Shown here: piece after piece, positions 1-10,145 of the stretch
Numbering within the stretch: the first letter of the stretch is position 1
Layout: every line of letters starts with the position of its first letter
Source: Mariniphaga sp041687255
Lineage (GTDB): Bacteria; Bacteroidota; Bacteroidia; Bacteroidales; Prolixibacteraceae
Direction: 5' to 3'
Assembly: GCA_041687255.1 (NCBI GenBank)
Contig: JAWLCL010000018.1
Location: forward strand, 29,978-93,977
DNA length: 64,000 nucleotides
Notes under the pieces: generated by a model
The model's input: only the letters and a program-made list of their open reading frames with translations
Told to the model about the DNA's origin: nothing
The model's database searches: none
Program-made: the position numbers and the translations under genes

Positions 1-126
1 ATCGGGAATCACCAGGTAAAAACAACCAGACAGGTGAATGTATTAGGAGAAAAAATTCAAGACCTGGATAACAGGAATCTTTCATTCAATCCTTATGAAG
101 TAAAATTTATTGAAGTAGAACTTTAA
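1..126 (+). CDS. C-terminal fragment, possibly of a GH38-type alpha-mannosidase
   Basis: An open frame runs in from the left edge and ends at TAA 124-126, giving 41 residues. The tail has the pattern of a beta-sandwich end: a 'VNVLGE' stretch and then 'NPYEVKFIEVEL'. GH38 alpha-mannosidases and some other large glycosidases often end with a similar 'pyEiKt' strand. The stretch is too short to prove the family. It lies 128 bp upstream of a GH92 gene in the same direction, so it is probably the preceding member of the mannoside operon. The start and all catalytic parts are outside the window. Confidence 0.4.
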   Translation: MGNHQVKTTRQVNVLGEKIQDLDNRNLSFNPYEVKFIEVEL

Positions 127-199
127 CTGTATGCAATGAGCATTACCAAGTCACTTCAACCGGTGATTATGCACCAACGGCTATCGTGACATGAGATTC

Positions 200-216
200 C
201 CTGTCTACCGGACAGG
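200..216. repeat. Short perfect inverted repeat in the spacer before the first complete GH92 gene
   Basis: CCTGTC (200-205) and GACAGG (211-216) flank a 5-nt loop, and the element continues into a further CAGG. The spacer 127-254 holds no gene. The hairpin could be a dispersed REP-like palindrome or a weak processing or attenuation site between the first two genes of the operon. TATCCTTTG about 15 nt further on (228-236) resembles a TAnnTTTG -7 element with one extra base, so an internal promoter is possible but unproven. Confidence 0.35.
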
Positions 217-254
217 CAGGCTTAGTATCCTTTGAAGGTATTCAATTTAGTAAC

Positions 255-2624
255 ATGAAAAATACTGTCTTCATTTATATTGCTCTTATACTTGCAGGGT
301 GTGCAGCTCAATCTTCCGAAAAAAAGAGAGGTTCAGACTTTACCGGTCTGGTTAATCCACTGATTGATACGCATAAGTCGAGATTCGATTATTTTGCGTC
401 AGCTACAGTTCCTTTCGGCATGGTTGCTTTATCGCCTGATACCCGACATGGCGACCTTTGGAATTCGGGTTACCTGTATGACGATCGGTATATTCTTAAT
501 TTTTCTCATGTCCATAATGCCCAAACTGCCGGTATTCCTGTAATGCCGGTTACGGGCTCCTGCAGGGGGAATTTAGGTTTTGAAGCCAATAAATCACGTT
601 TCTCACATGAAAATGAAGTTGTAAAACCTGGTTACCACAAGGTAATCCTGGAAGAATTTGATATAAAAGCAGAATTAACTGCAACGTGCCGTGTTGGAAT
701 GCACCGGTATACCTATCCCCAATGCGATGAAGCCCATGTTTTGTTTGATCTTGGAGCACCATTAGGCCCTACACACATGTCTTATGCATGGGCAAGAAAA
801 ATAAGCAACAGCGAAATTGAAGGATATTCGGTAATGTCACCAACATTCAGGCGAAAAAAACCTTATGTTGTCTATTTTGTTGCCCGGTTCAGCAAGGAGT
901 TTGATGATTTTGCCGGATGGCAGGTAACTAAAACGGAAAATAAAGCCCTAACTAATCTGGAGGAAAACATTATCTGCGGAGAAGGAAGCGGCATTTATGT
1001 TACTTATAACAATTTATCCGACCAGGAAGAAATACTCATCAAGGTGGGAATATCCTATGTAAGCCCTCAAAATGCACGCTTAAATATGGAAAGTGAATTG
1101 CCGCATTGGGATTTCGACCGGGTTACAGAGGAAGCCAATGAATTGTGGAATGAATATCTTGGCAGAATTGAAGTGCAGGGAGGCACAAGGGAACAACAGG
1201 TGAAATTATATACCGACCTGTTTCACACCGCCTCCAAAAGAATTTCCAATGACGTTGACGGTTCCTATTCCGACTGGACCGGCCCCCAGCCTGTCATTCG
1301 CCGGCTACCACTGGATGAAAGAGGAAATCCGGAAAGACAATTCCTGGACGGCGACGGGCTGTGGGGTTCCCAGTGGAACCTGAACATTTTATGGTCGTTA
1401 GTCTATCCTGAATATGGCAACTGGATGGCTGAGACATTCCTGGAATACTACAGAAATGCAGGAACAATGTCGAGGTGCTCATGGGGAGGTAATTATTCTT
1501 ATGTAATGGTTGGAGATCATGCCACTCCATTAGTTGCTGCATTATTGTCAACGGGGCGTGCCACTTTTAATCAGGAAATGGCTTATGCAGCTGCAAGAAA
1601 AAATGCCTTCCCGGGAGGCATACGTGATCGTGCGGGATATGAAGCCGGACCTAATCCTGCCGGCGGAGGAATTGACTGGTACAATAACCTGGGCTACGTT
1701 CCCGTGGAAATAGCCGAAAGGGGCGATGGATTTCACCGTGGAGGCACTGCCATGACATTGGAATATGCATATCAGGATTGGTGTCTTGCAACCATGGCTA
1801 ATTTGCTTCAAAAAGACAAGGATGAAGAATTGTTTTTCAAACGTTCGGAGAATTGGAGAAATGTATTCAACAGTGAAATTGGCTGGTCCTCTCCGCGCCA
1901 TGAATCTGGGGAATGGATGGAAGGGTTCTCCCCTGTTTCGTTAAATGGAAAGTTTAATGCTCCCGGTTTCATCGAAGGAAATTCTGCAACTTATTCATTC
2001 TACGTTCCACAAAACATTAATGCATTAATCACTGAAATGGGTAGTTCAAAAAAATTTATCGAAAAATTGGATTCAAGTTTTATCAAAGCACAACCTTACC
2101 GCTTCATTACGCCGCATGGGGAGCATGGAACCGGGTGGGTCGATTATGAAAATCAGCCCTCCTGCTCCATGGCGCATCTGTTTAGTCATGCGGGAGCTCC
2201 CTGGAAAACACAATATTGGGTAAACCAGGTAAAAGAAATTGCTTTTGGGGGAACTGACCCATATAGTGGTTATAACGGAGACGAGGATCAGGGGCAACTG
2301 GGAGCACTTGGTGTATTAATGGCAATCGGCCTGTTTGATGTACAGGGATGTGTTGGAAATGAACCTGCTCTTGAAATTACGAGCCCTTTATTCAATAAAG
2401 TCACTTTACATATTCCTTCCACAGATAACAAAGATAAAACCACCACTTTTGAAATTATATCCTCACGTACCAATGCAAAGGATATATATATCCAAAATGC
2501 CAGGATAAACGAAACTGACTGGAATAAATTCCAGATTCCTGTTTCGGTTTTTCTGAAAGGAGGAACATTGGAACTTGAATTAGGTCCGGAACCAAACAAA
2601 GAGTGGGGAACTTTTGAAAAATAG
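255..2624 (+). CDS. GH92 alpha-mannosidase, lipoprotein (GH92 copy 1)
   Basis: 789 residues, near the usual GH92 length of about 750. The N-terminus ends in a lipobox (LAGC, Cys16), so it is probably a surface or periplasmic lipoprotein. GH92 enzymes are calcium-dependent inverting exo-alpha-mannosidases. The start of the N-terminal beta-sandwich is seen as 'LVNPLIDT' and 'VPFGMVALSPD'. The (alpha/alpha)6 barrel carries the expected acid Glu at about residue 574 (FIEGNSATYSF) and the base motif GDEDQG with Asp676 and Asp678. The usual WQYTW after the acid Glu is replaced by ATYSF, so this is a divergent subgroup. It is followed after 33 bp by a GH2 gene. Linkage specificity cannot be read from sequence. 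Confidence 0.95.
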   Translation: MKNTVFIYIALILAGCAAQSSEKKRGSDFTGLVNPLIDTHKSRFDYFASATVPFGMVALSPDTRHGDLWNSGYLYDDRYILNFSHVHNAQTAGIPVMPVTGSCRGNLGFEANKSRFSHENEVVKPGYHKVILEEFDIKAELTATCRVGMHRYTYPQCDEAHVLFDLGAPLGPTHMSYAWARKISNSEIEGYSVMSPTFRRKKPYVVYFVARFSKEFDDFAGWQVTKTENKALTNLEENIICGEGSGIYVTYNNLSDQEEILIKVGISYVSPQNARLNMESELPHWDFDRVTEEANELWNEYLGRIEVQGGTREQQVKLYTDLFHTASKRISNDVDGSYSDWTGPQPVIRRLPLDERGNPERQFLDGDGLWGSQWNLNILWSLVYPEYGNWMAETFLEYYRNAGTMSRCSWGGNYSYVMVGDHATPLVAALLSTGRATFNQEMAYAAARKNAFPGGIRDRAGYEAGPNPAGGGIDWYNNLGYVPVEIAERGDGFHRGGTAMTLEYAYQDWCLATMANLLQKDKDEELFFKRSENWRNVFNSEIGWSSPRHESGEWMEGFSPVSLNGKFNAPGFIEGNSATYSFYVPQNINALITEMGSSKKFIEKLDSSFIKAQPYRFITPHGEHGTGWVDYENQPSCSMAHLFSHAGAPWKTQYWVNQVKEIAFGGTDPYSGYNGDEDQGQLGALGVLMAIGLFDVQGCVGNEPALEITSPLFNKVTLHIPSTDNKDKTTTFEIISSRTNAKDIYIQNARINETDWNKFQIPVSVFLKGGTLELELGPEPNKEWGTFEK

Positions 2625-2657
2625 GCAGCAGTATTAAGAAATTATGTAACTTTAGGA

Positions 2658-4736
2658 ATGGACCAATATAAACTATTCAATATAATCTTTTGTCTGATTA
2701 TCCTTACAGGTGGTCAAAATTTAGCACAAGGTCCCGGCAAGATCCAAAATGCTGAATTTAATTCTGAAAGTGATATTGCAACTTTTGATTGGCACCTGTG
2801 GGGTTACCGGCCTCATTCCTGGAGGATGAATTTTGATTTTAGTCAACTTTCCGGCACCTGGGCAGAATATTCAGAAATACCAATAACTATTCCGGGGTCG
2901 GTTCAATATGCGCTAAGAAATCAGAATATCGTCCCCGATTGGAACATCGGTTTAAACTACACTCAACTTGAGTGGATTGAAAACCGGCACTGGATAATTG
3001 CTTCCAGATTGCCCGATGAGTTAATAGAAAATAATGAACGTCTGATATTATTGTGCAAGGGACTTGACTATCAGGGAACCCTTTATGTCAATGGCAAGGA
3101 GGCCGGTTTTTTCAACAATGCATTTATTCCCTGGTCATTTGATATTGGTCCGTTTTTGCAAACAAAGAACAACACACTGGCATTTGTGTTTGAATGCCCG
3201 CCCGGCTATCTTGGGCAAATTGGCTATACTTCAAAAATCACCGATTGGAAACCCCGGTTTTATTATGGATGGGACTGGGTTCCCCGGATTGTTCAGACGG
3301 GTGTATGGGACGAAGTTCAGTTACTTACTCAATCGGAGCACATCCTCAGTCAACTTCAGGTTAGTACCTCAGCAGCAAAAGACAGGGAGGAAGGAGATTT
3401 GAACCTGATTATTGAAAATGCACTTTCTACAGAAGTAGCTTTTGCAACAGTTTCGCTTAAAAGCACAGATAATAAGCTCATATTAAAAGATACGGTTCCG
3501 ATTGAGGAACTTGCAACAGTAAAAAGCTGGAAGAATTTACCCGTTGAACGTTGGTTTCCCAATGGCTGGGGGAAGCAACCTCTTTATCTTCTGGAGTTGG
3601 CATTCTTTGAAAAAGACAGCAGAGTTATTTTTAAAAAAGATAGTAAAATAGGATTTAAACATGTTGAATGGCTGCCATGCCTGGGAGCACCTGAAAATGC
3701 AGACCCATGGATTTGCAGCGTAAATAACCGGCCATTGTTCATTCAGGGAATTAACTGGACTCCACTGCGGCCAAATTTTGCAGATTTAACAAGAGCAGAT
3801 TACGAAAAAACACTTGGTATTTATAAGAAACTGGGCATTAATACCATTCGCATCTGGGGCGGAGGCTTTGCTGAAAAGTCATGGCTCTATGAAATATGCG
3901 ATGAAATGGGTATAATGATTTGGCAGGATTTCCCCCTATCCTCCTCCGGTCTGGATAATTATCCTCCCACGGGAAAAGAGGAAATTACTGAGTTTTCCAA
4001 AATAGTTCATCACTATGTTAACCGGCTGAAAGGCCATGTTTCTCTTCTTTTATGGTGTGGAGGTAATGAGCTTTATGAAAAAGGAGATACCAGACCTGTC
4101 GATAATTCCCATCCACTTATAGCAGCCGCTGAAAACATCGTATTTCAAAATGATACCTCCCACAGGTTTGTACCAGGGTCTCCGTCGGGGCCATCCATTT
4201 ATGCCAGTCCTGAGAATTTTGGCAAAGGTATGCATTGGGATACCCACGGTCCATGGAAGCTTCCTTTCGGCAAAGAAAAAACAATGAATGAAGTCCATAC
4301 CTTTTGGAAAAACAATGACTCATTCTTCTTTTCAGAAGTAGGAGTACCCGGTGCTATGTCCGCTTCAATGATAAAAAAGTACAGCGGCGAATATCCTCCT
4401 CTTCCTGCAAGCCTGGATAATCCACTCTGGCGAACTGTCAACTGGTGGAATGAGTGGGAAGAATATGTGAGAGTACATTCAAAAAGTGACACTTCTCTGG
4501 AGCATTATGTAAGCTGGAGCCAAAACAGGCAAACCGAAGGACTTGAAACCGCATTAAAACAATCAAAAGAAAAATTTCCTGCATGCGGAGGATTCCTTAT
4601 CTGGATGGGACACGATTGCTTTCCATGTATGATTAACACCTCAATTATTGATTTTGAAGGCAATCTTAAACCAGCAGCTGAACGATTAAGCAAAATATGG
4701 TTAAATAACGATCAAATTATTTATTCTCAACAATGA
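2658..4736 (+). CDS. GH2 beta-mannosidase-like glycosidase, exported, short form
   Basis: 692 residues with a signal peptide ending near residue 24 (NLAQG). The order is an N-terminal jelly-roll (about 45-215, including the 'YGWDWVPR' signature), an Ig-like domain (about 225-330) and a TIM barrel (about 340-690). The barrel carries acid/base Glu471 in CGGNE and nucleophile Glu560 in FFSEVGV, as in GH2 beta-mannosidases. It stops soon after the barrel, whereas many GH2 mannosidases run to 820-900 residues with extra C-terminal Ig domains. The likely role is removal of beta-mannose, for example the Man-beta1,4-GlcNAc core, after GH92 trimming. Its last codons overlap the next gene's start by 4 bp, which argues for translational coupling. 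Confidence 0.88.
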   Translation: MDQYKLFNIIFCLIILTGGQNLAQGPGKIQNAEFNSESDIATFDWHLWGYRPHSWRMNFDFSQLSGTWAEYSEIPITIPGSVQYALRNQNIVPDWNIGLNYTQLEWIENRHWIIASRLPDELIENNERLILLCKGLDYQGTLYVNGKEAGFFNNAFIPWSFDIGPFLQTKNNTLAFVFECPPGYLGQIGYTSKITDWKPRFYYGWDWVPRIVQTGVWDEVQLLTQSEHILSQLQVSTSAAKDREEGDLNLIIENALSTEVAFATVSLKSTDNKLILKDTVPIEELATVKSWKNLPVERWFPNGWGKQPLYLLELAFFEKDSRVIFKKDSKIGFKHVEWLPCLGAPENADPWICSVNNRPLFIQGINWTPLRPNFADLTRADYEKTLGIYKKLGINTIRIWGGGFAEKSWLYEICDEMGIMIWQDFPLSSSGLDNYPPTGKEEITEFSKIVHHYVNRLKGHVSLLLWCGGNELYEKGDTRPVDNSHPLIAAAENIVFQNDTSHRFVPGSPSGPSIYASPENFGKGMHWDTHGPWKLPFGKEKTMNEVHTFWKNNDSFFFSEVGVPGAMSASMIKKYSGEYPPLPASLDNPLWRTVNWWNEWEEYVRVHSKSDTSLEHYVSWSQNRQTEGLETALKQSKEKFPACGGFLIWMGHDCFPCMINTSIIDFEGNLKPAAERLSKIWLNNDQIIYSQQ

Positions 4737-7021
4737 AAAATATGATAAGACTATTAAAAAAAACCAGTTTATTCATTCTGGCAGTACTTGCTTCAGTTTC
4801 TTATGTGAATGCACAAAACGATCCCACGGAATTCGTTGATCCAAATATAGGTGGCATCTCATTTTTATTAACCACCAAAACCCCCACTGTGCATCGGCCA
4901 AACAGTATGATTAGGGTATTTCCCGTTACTGAACCCGGGTTAACCGACCGTTATCTGTCGGATAAAATCTATGGGTTTGCCATAAATATGCCAGCTTACC
5001 GAATGGGTCATGTTACGGAACTCATGCCTTTTCATGGTGCGTTAAAATCCGACAGAAATCACATTGCTGCCTTCTATGATCATGATTTGGAAGAAGTGCA
5101 TCCCTGGCACCATAAGGTTTTACTTGAAGAACCTGATATTGAAGCAGAATGGACAACAACAGAACGAGCTGTCTTGTACCGGTTTAAATTTTCGGAAAGC
5201 GATTCCAATCATATCGTTGTCAGGACCCGTGGAAACAGTTTTATTGAAAAAACGGGTAATAAGTTAAGCGGTTGGGAAGAATTTCAAAATACCCGTCAGT
5301 ACTTTTACATTGAATCAAATCATCCGGTTACTGAAACCGGATTTACTAAAGATGATGCTCTTAATACAGATATACAGGAAATTTCAGGAAATGAACTTGC
5401 AGCATTTTTAAGTTTTGAAAATTCCGAAAACCCTGTAGAACTGAGAATCGGCATTTCATACATCAGCGCTGACCAGGCCCAAAAAAACTTAACAGCAGAA
5501 ACCGGCTCAAAATCATTTGAAGAAATAAAACAGGACAGTTATGAAATCTGGCAGAATGCTTTGGGAAAAATAAGAGTTACAGGAGGAACAGAACGGCAAA
5601 AAAGAATTTTCTACACCTCTCTTTATCGGGCTTATGAGCGGATGGTAGATATCACAGAGCAGGGAAAATACTTCAGCGGTTACGATAACCGGGTACATGA
5701 ATCGAATTCCCGTTCATTCTACGTTGATGACTGGTTGTGGGACACTTTCCGGAGCCTTCATCCGCTGGGAATGATACTTCATCCTGAAAAGGAGTCAGAT
5801 ATGATTCAATCCTATATCAAAATGTATCAACAGGATGGCTGGATGCCTGGCTTTCCGCAGTTCTATGGAGACTTTCCGGCAATGATAGGTTTTCATTCCG
5901 CAGCATTGATATGGGACGCTTACCAAAAAGGCATCCGTAATTTTGATGTGCAAATAGCCTATGAAGGATTAAAAAAGAATGCTATGGAAGGGACAATGCT
6001 TCCATGGAGAACAGGTCCAATGACCAGCCTCGACTCTTTCTATCATGAAAATGGCTGGTATCCGGCATTGGAGGAAGGAGAAGAAGAAACAGAACCTCAG
6101 GTGCATTCATTTGAAAAAAGGCAGGCTGTGGCATTAACACTGGAACACAGTTATGACGACTGGTGTCTGGCTCAATTGGCAAAGGCTTTGGGAAAAGATG
6201 AGGACCACGAACTTTTTATGAAACGTTCAAAATTTTATCGGAATGTATACAATCCGAAGACAGGTTTTATGAGCCCCAAAAAAGCCAATGGCGAATGGGT
6301 GCCAGATTTCGACCCCCAACTTTCAGGAGGAGTTGGCAGCCGGATGTATTTTGCTGAGAACAACTCCTGGATATGGACATTTAATGTTTTGCATGATGTT
6401 GAAGGACTAATTGGCTTAATGGGTGGTGAAGAGCACTTTGTAGTTCGTCTGGACCAATTGTTTAATGAACCTACCAAAATTGCCAAATGGCAATTCATGG
6501 GGCAATTCCCCGATGCCTCCGGATTACACGGTATGTTTCCCGCAGGCAATGAACCTGCATTTCATGTACCTTATTTATACAATTATGCAGGTCAACCCTG
6601 GAGAACGCAATACCGCATCCGCCAGGTTCTGGATCTGTGGTTCGATGATTCTCCTCTTGGTCTGCCGGGAGATGAAGATGGGGGTGCAATGTGCGCATGG
6701 TATGTTTTATCGGCAATGGGTTTCTATCCGGTAACTCCGGGAACCGGAATATACGCCATTGGCAGCCCTCTTTTTGAAACTGTTGAAATTGAGCTCCCCG
6801 ATAAAAACACCTTTACGATTGAAGCAAAAAATAATTCGAAACGTAATAAATACATACAGTCGGCAAAGCTGAACGATAAGGAAATAAATCGTCCCTGGCT
6901 GACTCATGATGAGATAATGAACGGTGGAAACTTAATACTGGAAATGGGAGAACGGGCAAATAAAAGCTGGGGAACACAAACCGGCTGGTATAAAGATAAA
7001 TTACTCCAAATGGGACTGTAA
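4733..7021 (+). CDS. GH92 alpha-mannosidase, exported (GH92 copy 2)
   Basis: 762 residues with a long n-region and a signal peptide ending near VNAQ (residue 28). The N-terminus is an unusual GH92 variant: 'DPNIGG' is followed by 'PTVHRPNSMIRVFP' instead of the common 'PFGMVxLSPD'. The acid Glu is at about 542, but in AENNSW rather than EGNSW. The base motif is GDEDGG (Asp647, Asp649). Before the C-terminal half it has GNEP, whereas three of the other copies have GNQP and copy 1 has ENQP. From memory, Glu at this point occurs in characterised alpha-1,2-acting GH92 enzymes, so an alpha-1,2 preference is a guess. The start overlaps the end of the GH2 gene (ATGA). Confidence 0.94.
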   Translation: MKNMIRLLKKTSLFILAVLASVSYVNAQNDPTEFVDPNIGGISFLLTTKTPTVHRPNSMIRVFPVTEPGLTDRYLSDKIYGFAINMPAYRMGHVTELMPFHGALKSDRNHIAAFYDHDLEEVHPWHHKVLLEEPDIEAEWTTTERAVLYRFKFSESDSNHIVVRTRGNSFIEKTGNKLSGWEEFQNTRQYFYIESNHPVTETGFTKDDALNTDIQEISGNELAAFLSFENSENPVELRIGISYISADQAQKNLTAETGSKSFEEIKQDSYEIWQNALGKIRVTGGTERQKRIFYTSLYRAYERMVDITEQGKYFSGYDNRVHESNSRSFYVDDWLWDTFRSLHPLGMILHPEKESDMIQSYIKMYQQDGWMPGFPQFYGDFPAMIGFHSAALIWDAYQKGIRNFDVQIAYEGLKKNAMEGTMLPWRTGPMTSLDSFYHENGWYPALEEGEEETEPQVHSFEKRQAVALTLEHSYDDWCLAQLAKALGKDEDHELFMKRSKFYRNVYNPKTGFMSPKKANGEWVPDFDPQLSGGVGSRMYFAENNSWIWTFNVLHDVEGLIGLMGGEEHFVVRLDQLFNEPTKIAKWQFMGQFPDASGLHGMFPAGNEPAFHVPYLYNYAGQPWRTQYRIRQVLDLWFDDSPLGLPGDEDGGAMCAWYVLSAMGFYPVTPGTGIYAIGSPLFETVEIELPDKNTFTIEAKNNSKRNKYIQSAKLNDKEINRPWLTHDEIMNGGNLILEMGERANKSWGTQTGWYKDKLLQMGL

Positions 7022-7088
7022 TTTTCTAATAACAAAATTTAGCAAAAGGATTATTGAAATCAGGGATTACCATATAAAACTTCAAGCA

Positions 7089-9449
7089 ATGAAACAATAT
7101 CTATTTATTTTGCTATCGGTTATTTTAGCAGGATCTAATGCATTCGCCCAACAAAAACAACCTGTAGATTATGCAGACCCATTACTGGGAACATCCGAAT
7201 CGAGATGGATGTTAACACCCGGCCCCACCCTGCCTTTTGGGATGGTTCAGTTAAGCCCCGATAACCAGGCACAAAACTGGAAGGCAGGTTATGAATATAC
7301 CATTGGCAGTATTTTTGGATTCAGCCATATCCATGCCTGGACAATGGCCGGGTTATCTGTTATGCCAACAAAAGGGATCCTTAATCCCTATATTTATCCT
7401 CATGCCGATGCACCAATCAGCACAGGAAGAACAGCAGGACATCGTTCAAGAATTGATAAGACAACTGAAACCGCAAGTCCGGGGTACTACTCAGTTGACC
7501 TTGTCGATTTTAATATCAAAAGTGAACTCACCAGTACTACCCGATGTGGTTTTTTCAAATTTACCTTTCCCGAAACAGACCAGGGCCATGTAATTTTCAA
7601 CATGCTCTTTCCACAGGAGTACAAAACGGAAGTGCTTGAAGCAAAAATTACAAAAGTAAGCGATTCTGAGATCGAAGGTTATTCCAAACAACACAGCGCA
7701 GGATTTAACGATTACATTGTGCATTTTGTTATACGTTTTAACAAGCCTTTCAAAGCTTTTGGAGGATGGGAAGAAAAAAACATTCAAAATGATGTTGCTG
7801 AAATCAAAGGGAAAGGAGATGTAGGTGCTTATGTTGATTTCGAAACTCAACAGGATGAGCAAATATTGATGCAGTCGGCAATCTCGCTGGTAAGTATCGA
7901 ACAGGCAAGGATAAATCTTCAACAAGAATTGACAGAACCGTTCGGTTGGAATTTTGAAGCTGTAAAAGCCAATGCCAGGAACATATGGAACGATTTGTTA
8001 AGCAAAATTGAAGTTAACGGAGGAAATGAGACCGACAAGACAAAATTCTATACCAATCTGTACAGGTCATATGTGGCCAGGGCAATCTGGAGCGATGTAA
8101 ACGGGAAGTACATGGACCCATGTGAGGAGGTAAAAGTGCTTGAAGATCCCGATTCTCCGATGTACGGCTGCGATGCTTTCTGGAATACCTTTTGGAACCT
8201 CAATCAGCTGTGGACTTTGGTTAATCCCGAAATAGCTTCAAATTGGGTAAAGTCTCTTTTGCAGATGTACCGCGATGGCGGTTGGCTGTCCAAAGGTCCT
8301 GCCGGGATAGAATACTCGAGCATAATGGTTGCCTCTCATTCCATTCCGCTAATAGTAAGCGCTTACCAGAAGGGAATTCGGGATTTTGATATAGAAACAA
8401 CCTGGGAGGCAATTTATCATCAGCAAACTGTGCCCGGGCATAAATATGAATGTGGAGGTGCAGTAGGAAACATGCAACTGGAATCGTATATGAAATTGGG
8501 TTATGTACCAACCGAAGACATTTATGTTTCCAATACACTTGAATATGCTTACGACGACTGGTGTGTATCGCAACTGGCAAAAGCACTTGATAAAACTGAA
8601 GCCTACAATACGTTTTTAAAAAGAGCAGCAAACTACCGCAACATGTTTGATCCAGAAACGGGATACATGAGACCCAGGCATACCGATGGGAAATGGAGAG
8701 AGCAATTCGACCCATTAAGTTCACCCAAAAATGAATTTGTTGAAGGCAACTCCTGGCAGTATACATTTTTTGTGCCTCACGATATAAACGGACTCATCAA
8801 ACTAATGGGTAAAGAAGAATTTAACCGGCGGCTTAATGAGGGGTTTGAAATTTCGGTGCAGGAAAATTTCAATGCTACCGGCGATCGGTTCGGTGCTTAC
8901 TACATCAATCATGGGAACCAACCCAACATGCAGGCTGCCTATTTATTTAATTACTCCGGTAAACCGTGGCTGACTCAAAAATGGGTCAGGGAAATTATGG
9001 ACCGGTATTATGGCTCAACTCCGCTTCACGGGTGGTTAGGTGACGAAGATGAAGGCCAGATGGGAGCATGGTTTGTTATGAGTGCCATGGGCTTGTTTCA
9101 AACCGACGGGGGTGCTTCAACAGAACCTTTTTATGAAATCAGCAGCCCTTTGTTTGAAAACATAACCATCCATCTGAATGAGGAATACTATCCGGGTAAA
9201 ACTTTTGTGATAGAAGCAAAAAATGTATCGCAAACCAACAGATACATCCAGTCAGCTACTTTAAATGGTGAGGAATTAACAAAACCATGGTTTTTTCACA
9301 GCGATTTAATAAAAGGTGGAAAATTGGTTTTTATAATGGATGATTCTCCTAATAAAAACTGGGGCAATGAGCCTGAAGATGCTCCTCCATCCATGTCATC
9401 ATCACCCTCTTCTAATCTTCAACTTGAAAAAACAGATGTAATCAAATAA
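7089..9449 (+). CDS. GH92 alpha-mannosidase, exported (GH92 copy 3)
   Basis: 786 residues with a signal peptide cleaved near AFAQQ (residue 21). The N-terminal domain starts with 'YADPLLGT' and 'LPFGMVQLSPDNQ'. The catalytic Glu is at about 552 (VEGNSWQYTF) and GDEDEG supplies Asp652 and Asp654. It shares 'SRWM', 'AYQ(K/M)GIRDFD' and 'MGAWF/MSAWF' with GH92 copy 5, so the two belong to one subgroup with probable duplication ancestry. The Ser/Pro-rich C-terminal tail (PPSMSSSP) is about 30 residues past the fold and has a partial counterpart in copy 6 (PPPSMSDA). It precedes the mannose-metabolism genes by 11 bp. Confidence 0.95.
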   Translation: MKQYLFILLSVILAGSNAFAQQKQPVDYADPLLGTSESRWMLTPGPTLPFGMVQLSPDNQAQNWKAGYEYTIGSIFGFSHIHAWTMAGLSVMPTKGILNPYIYPHADAPISTGRTAGHRSRIDKTTETASPGYYSVDLVDFNIKSELTSTTRCGFFKFTFPETDQGHVIFNMLFPQEYKTEVLEAKITKVSDSEIEGYSKQHSAGFNDYIVHFVIRFNKPFKAFGGWEEKNIQNDVAEIKGKGDVGAYVDFETQQDEQILMQSAISLVSIEQARINLQQELTEPFGWNFEAVKANARNIWNDLLSKIEVNGGNETDKTKFYTNLYRSYVARAIWSDVNGKYMDPCEEVKVLEDPDSPMYGCDAFWNTFWNLNQLWTLVNPEIASNWVKSLLQMYRDGGWLSKGPAGIEYSSIMVASHSIPLIVSAYQKGIRDFDIETTWEAIYHQQTVPGHKYECGGAVGNMQLESYMKLGYVPTEDIYVSNTLEYAYDDWCVSQLAKALDKTEAYNTFLKRAANYRNMFDPETGYMRPRHTDGKWREQFDPLSSPKNEFVEGNSWQYTFFVPHDINGLIKLMGKEEFNRRLNEGFEISVQENFNATGDRFGAYYINHGNQPNMQAAYLFNYSGKPWLTQKWVREIMDRYYGSTPLHGWLGDEDEGQMGAWFVMSAMGLFQTDGGASTEPFYEISSPLFENITIHLNEEYYPGKTFVIEAKNVSQTNRYIQSATLNGEELTKPWFFHSDLIKGGKLVFIMDDSPNKNWGNEPEDAPPSMSSSPSSNLQLEKTDVIK

Positions 9450-9460
9450 AATTTTAGTCT

Positions 9461-10135
9461 ATGAAACGAAGTGAAATAAACCGATTAATCAGAGAGTCCA
9501 TTGATTTTTTCAATAAGATGAATTTTAAACTTCCTCCCTGGGGCTATTGGTCGCCGGATGAATGGAAAGGAAAATATGAAAACTGTTCAGAAATAGTAGA
9601 CAATATGCTTGGCTGGGATTTAACCGATTTTGGCAGCGGAGATTTTCACCGTAGAGGCCTCATCCTTTTCACCCTGCGTAATGGTAATTTTAAAAAGGAT
9701 AAAAAGCCATATGCCGAAAAGGCCATGATTGTGGAGGAAGACCAGGAAACACCGATGCATTTTCACTGGAGCAAAATGGAGGATATAATCAACCGGGGGG
9801 GTGGAAACCTTGTCCTTGAGTTATATGCCTCAGATGATAAAGAAGCTTTATCCGACGACAATTTCAGTATTCAGATAGATGGAGTGAAACATAAGTTTGG
9901 ACCAAATTCCAAAGTTATACTGAAGCCGGGAGAAAGCATATGCCTTGAACAGGGAATATACCACCGGTTTTATGGAGAAAAGGGTAAAGGTAAAGTATTT
10001 GTAGGCGAAGTTAGCGCAGTTAATGATGATACTTCCGACAACCGTTTTTTTGATCCCGTAGGGCGGTTCCCCGAAATTGAAGAAGACGAAGAGCCACTGC
10101 ATCTGCTGGTTTCTGATTATAAGAATTATATATAA
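9461..10135 (+). CDS. D-lyxose/D-mannose ketol-isomerase (cupin fold)
   Basis: 224 residues without a signal peptide, so cytoplasmic. The D-lyxose isomerase family interconverts D-lyxose/D-xylulose and D-mannose/D-fructose in a Mn-dependent cupin barrel. Expected metal ligands are visible as His100, His102 and Glu107 (MHFHWSKME) and His168 (IYHRF). The family N-terminus is also present (helix, then 'FKLPPWGYW'). In a mannoside operon the obvious substrate is D-mannose, giving D-fructose for the kinase encoded 10 bp downstream. No manA-type mannose-6-phosphate isomerase is seen in the window. Confidence 0.88.
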   Translation: MKRSEINRLIRESIDFFNKMNFKLPPWGYWSPDEWKGKYENCSEIVDNMLGWDLTDFGSGDFHRRGLILFTLRNGNFKKDKKPYAEKAMIVEEDQETPMHFHWSKMEDIINRGGGNLVLELYASDDKEALSDDNFSIQIDGVKHKFGPNSKVILKPGESICLEQGIYHRFYGEKGKGKVFVGEVSAVNDDTSDNRFFDPVGRFPEIEEDEEPLHLLVSDYKNYI

Positions 10136-10145
10136 GAATGTTTTT

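Noticed and set aside
10077..10145. Upstream in-frame start for the PfkB kinase
   Set aside because: It lies inside the isomerase gene and adds a Cys/Ile-rich stretch not seen in the family. ATG 10146 gives the normal N-terminus.
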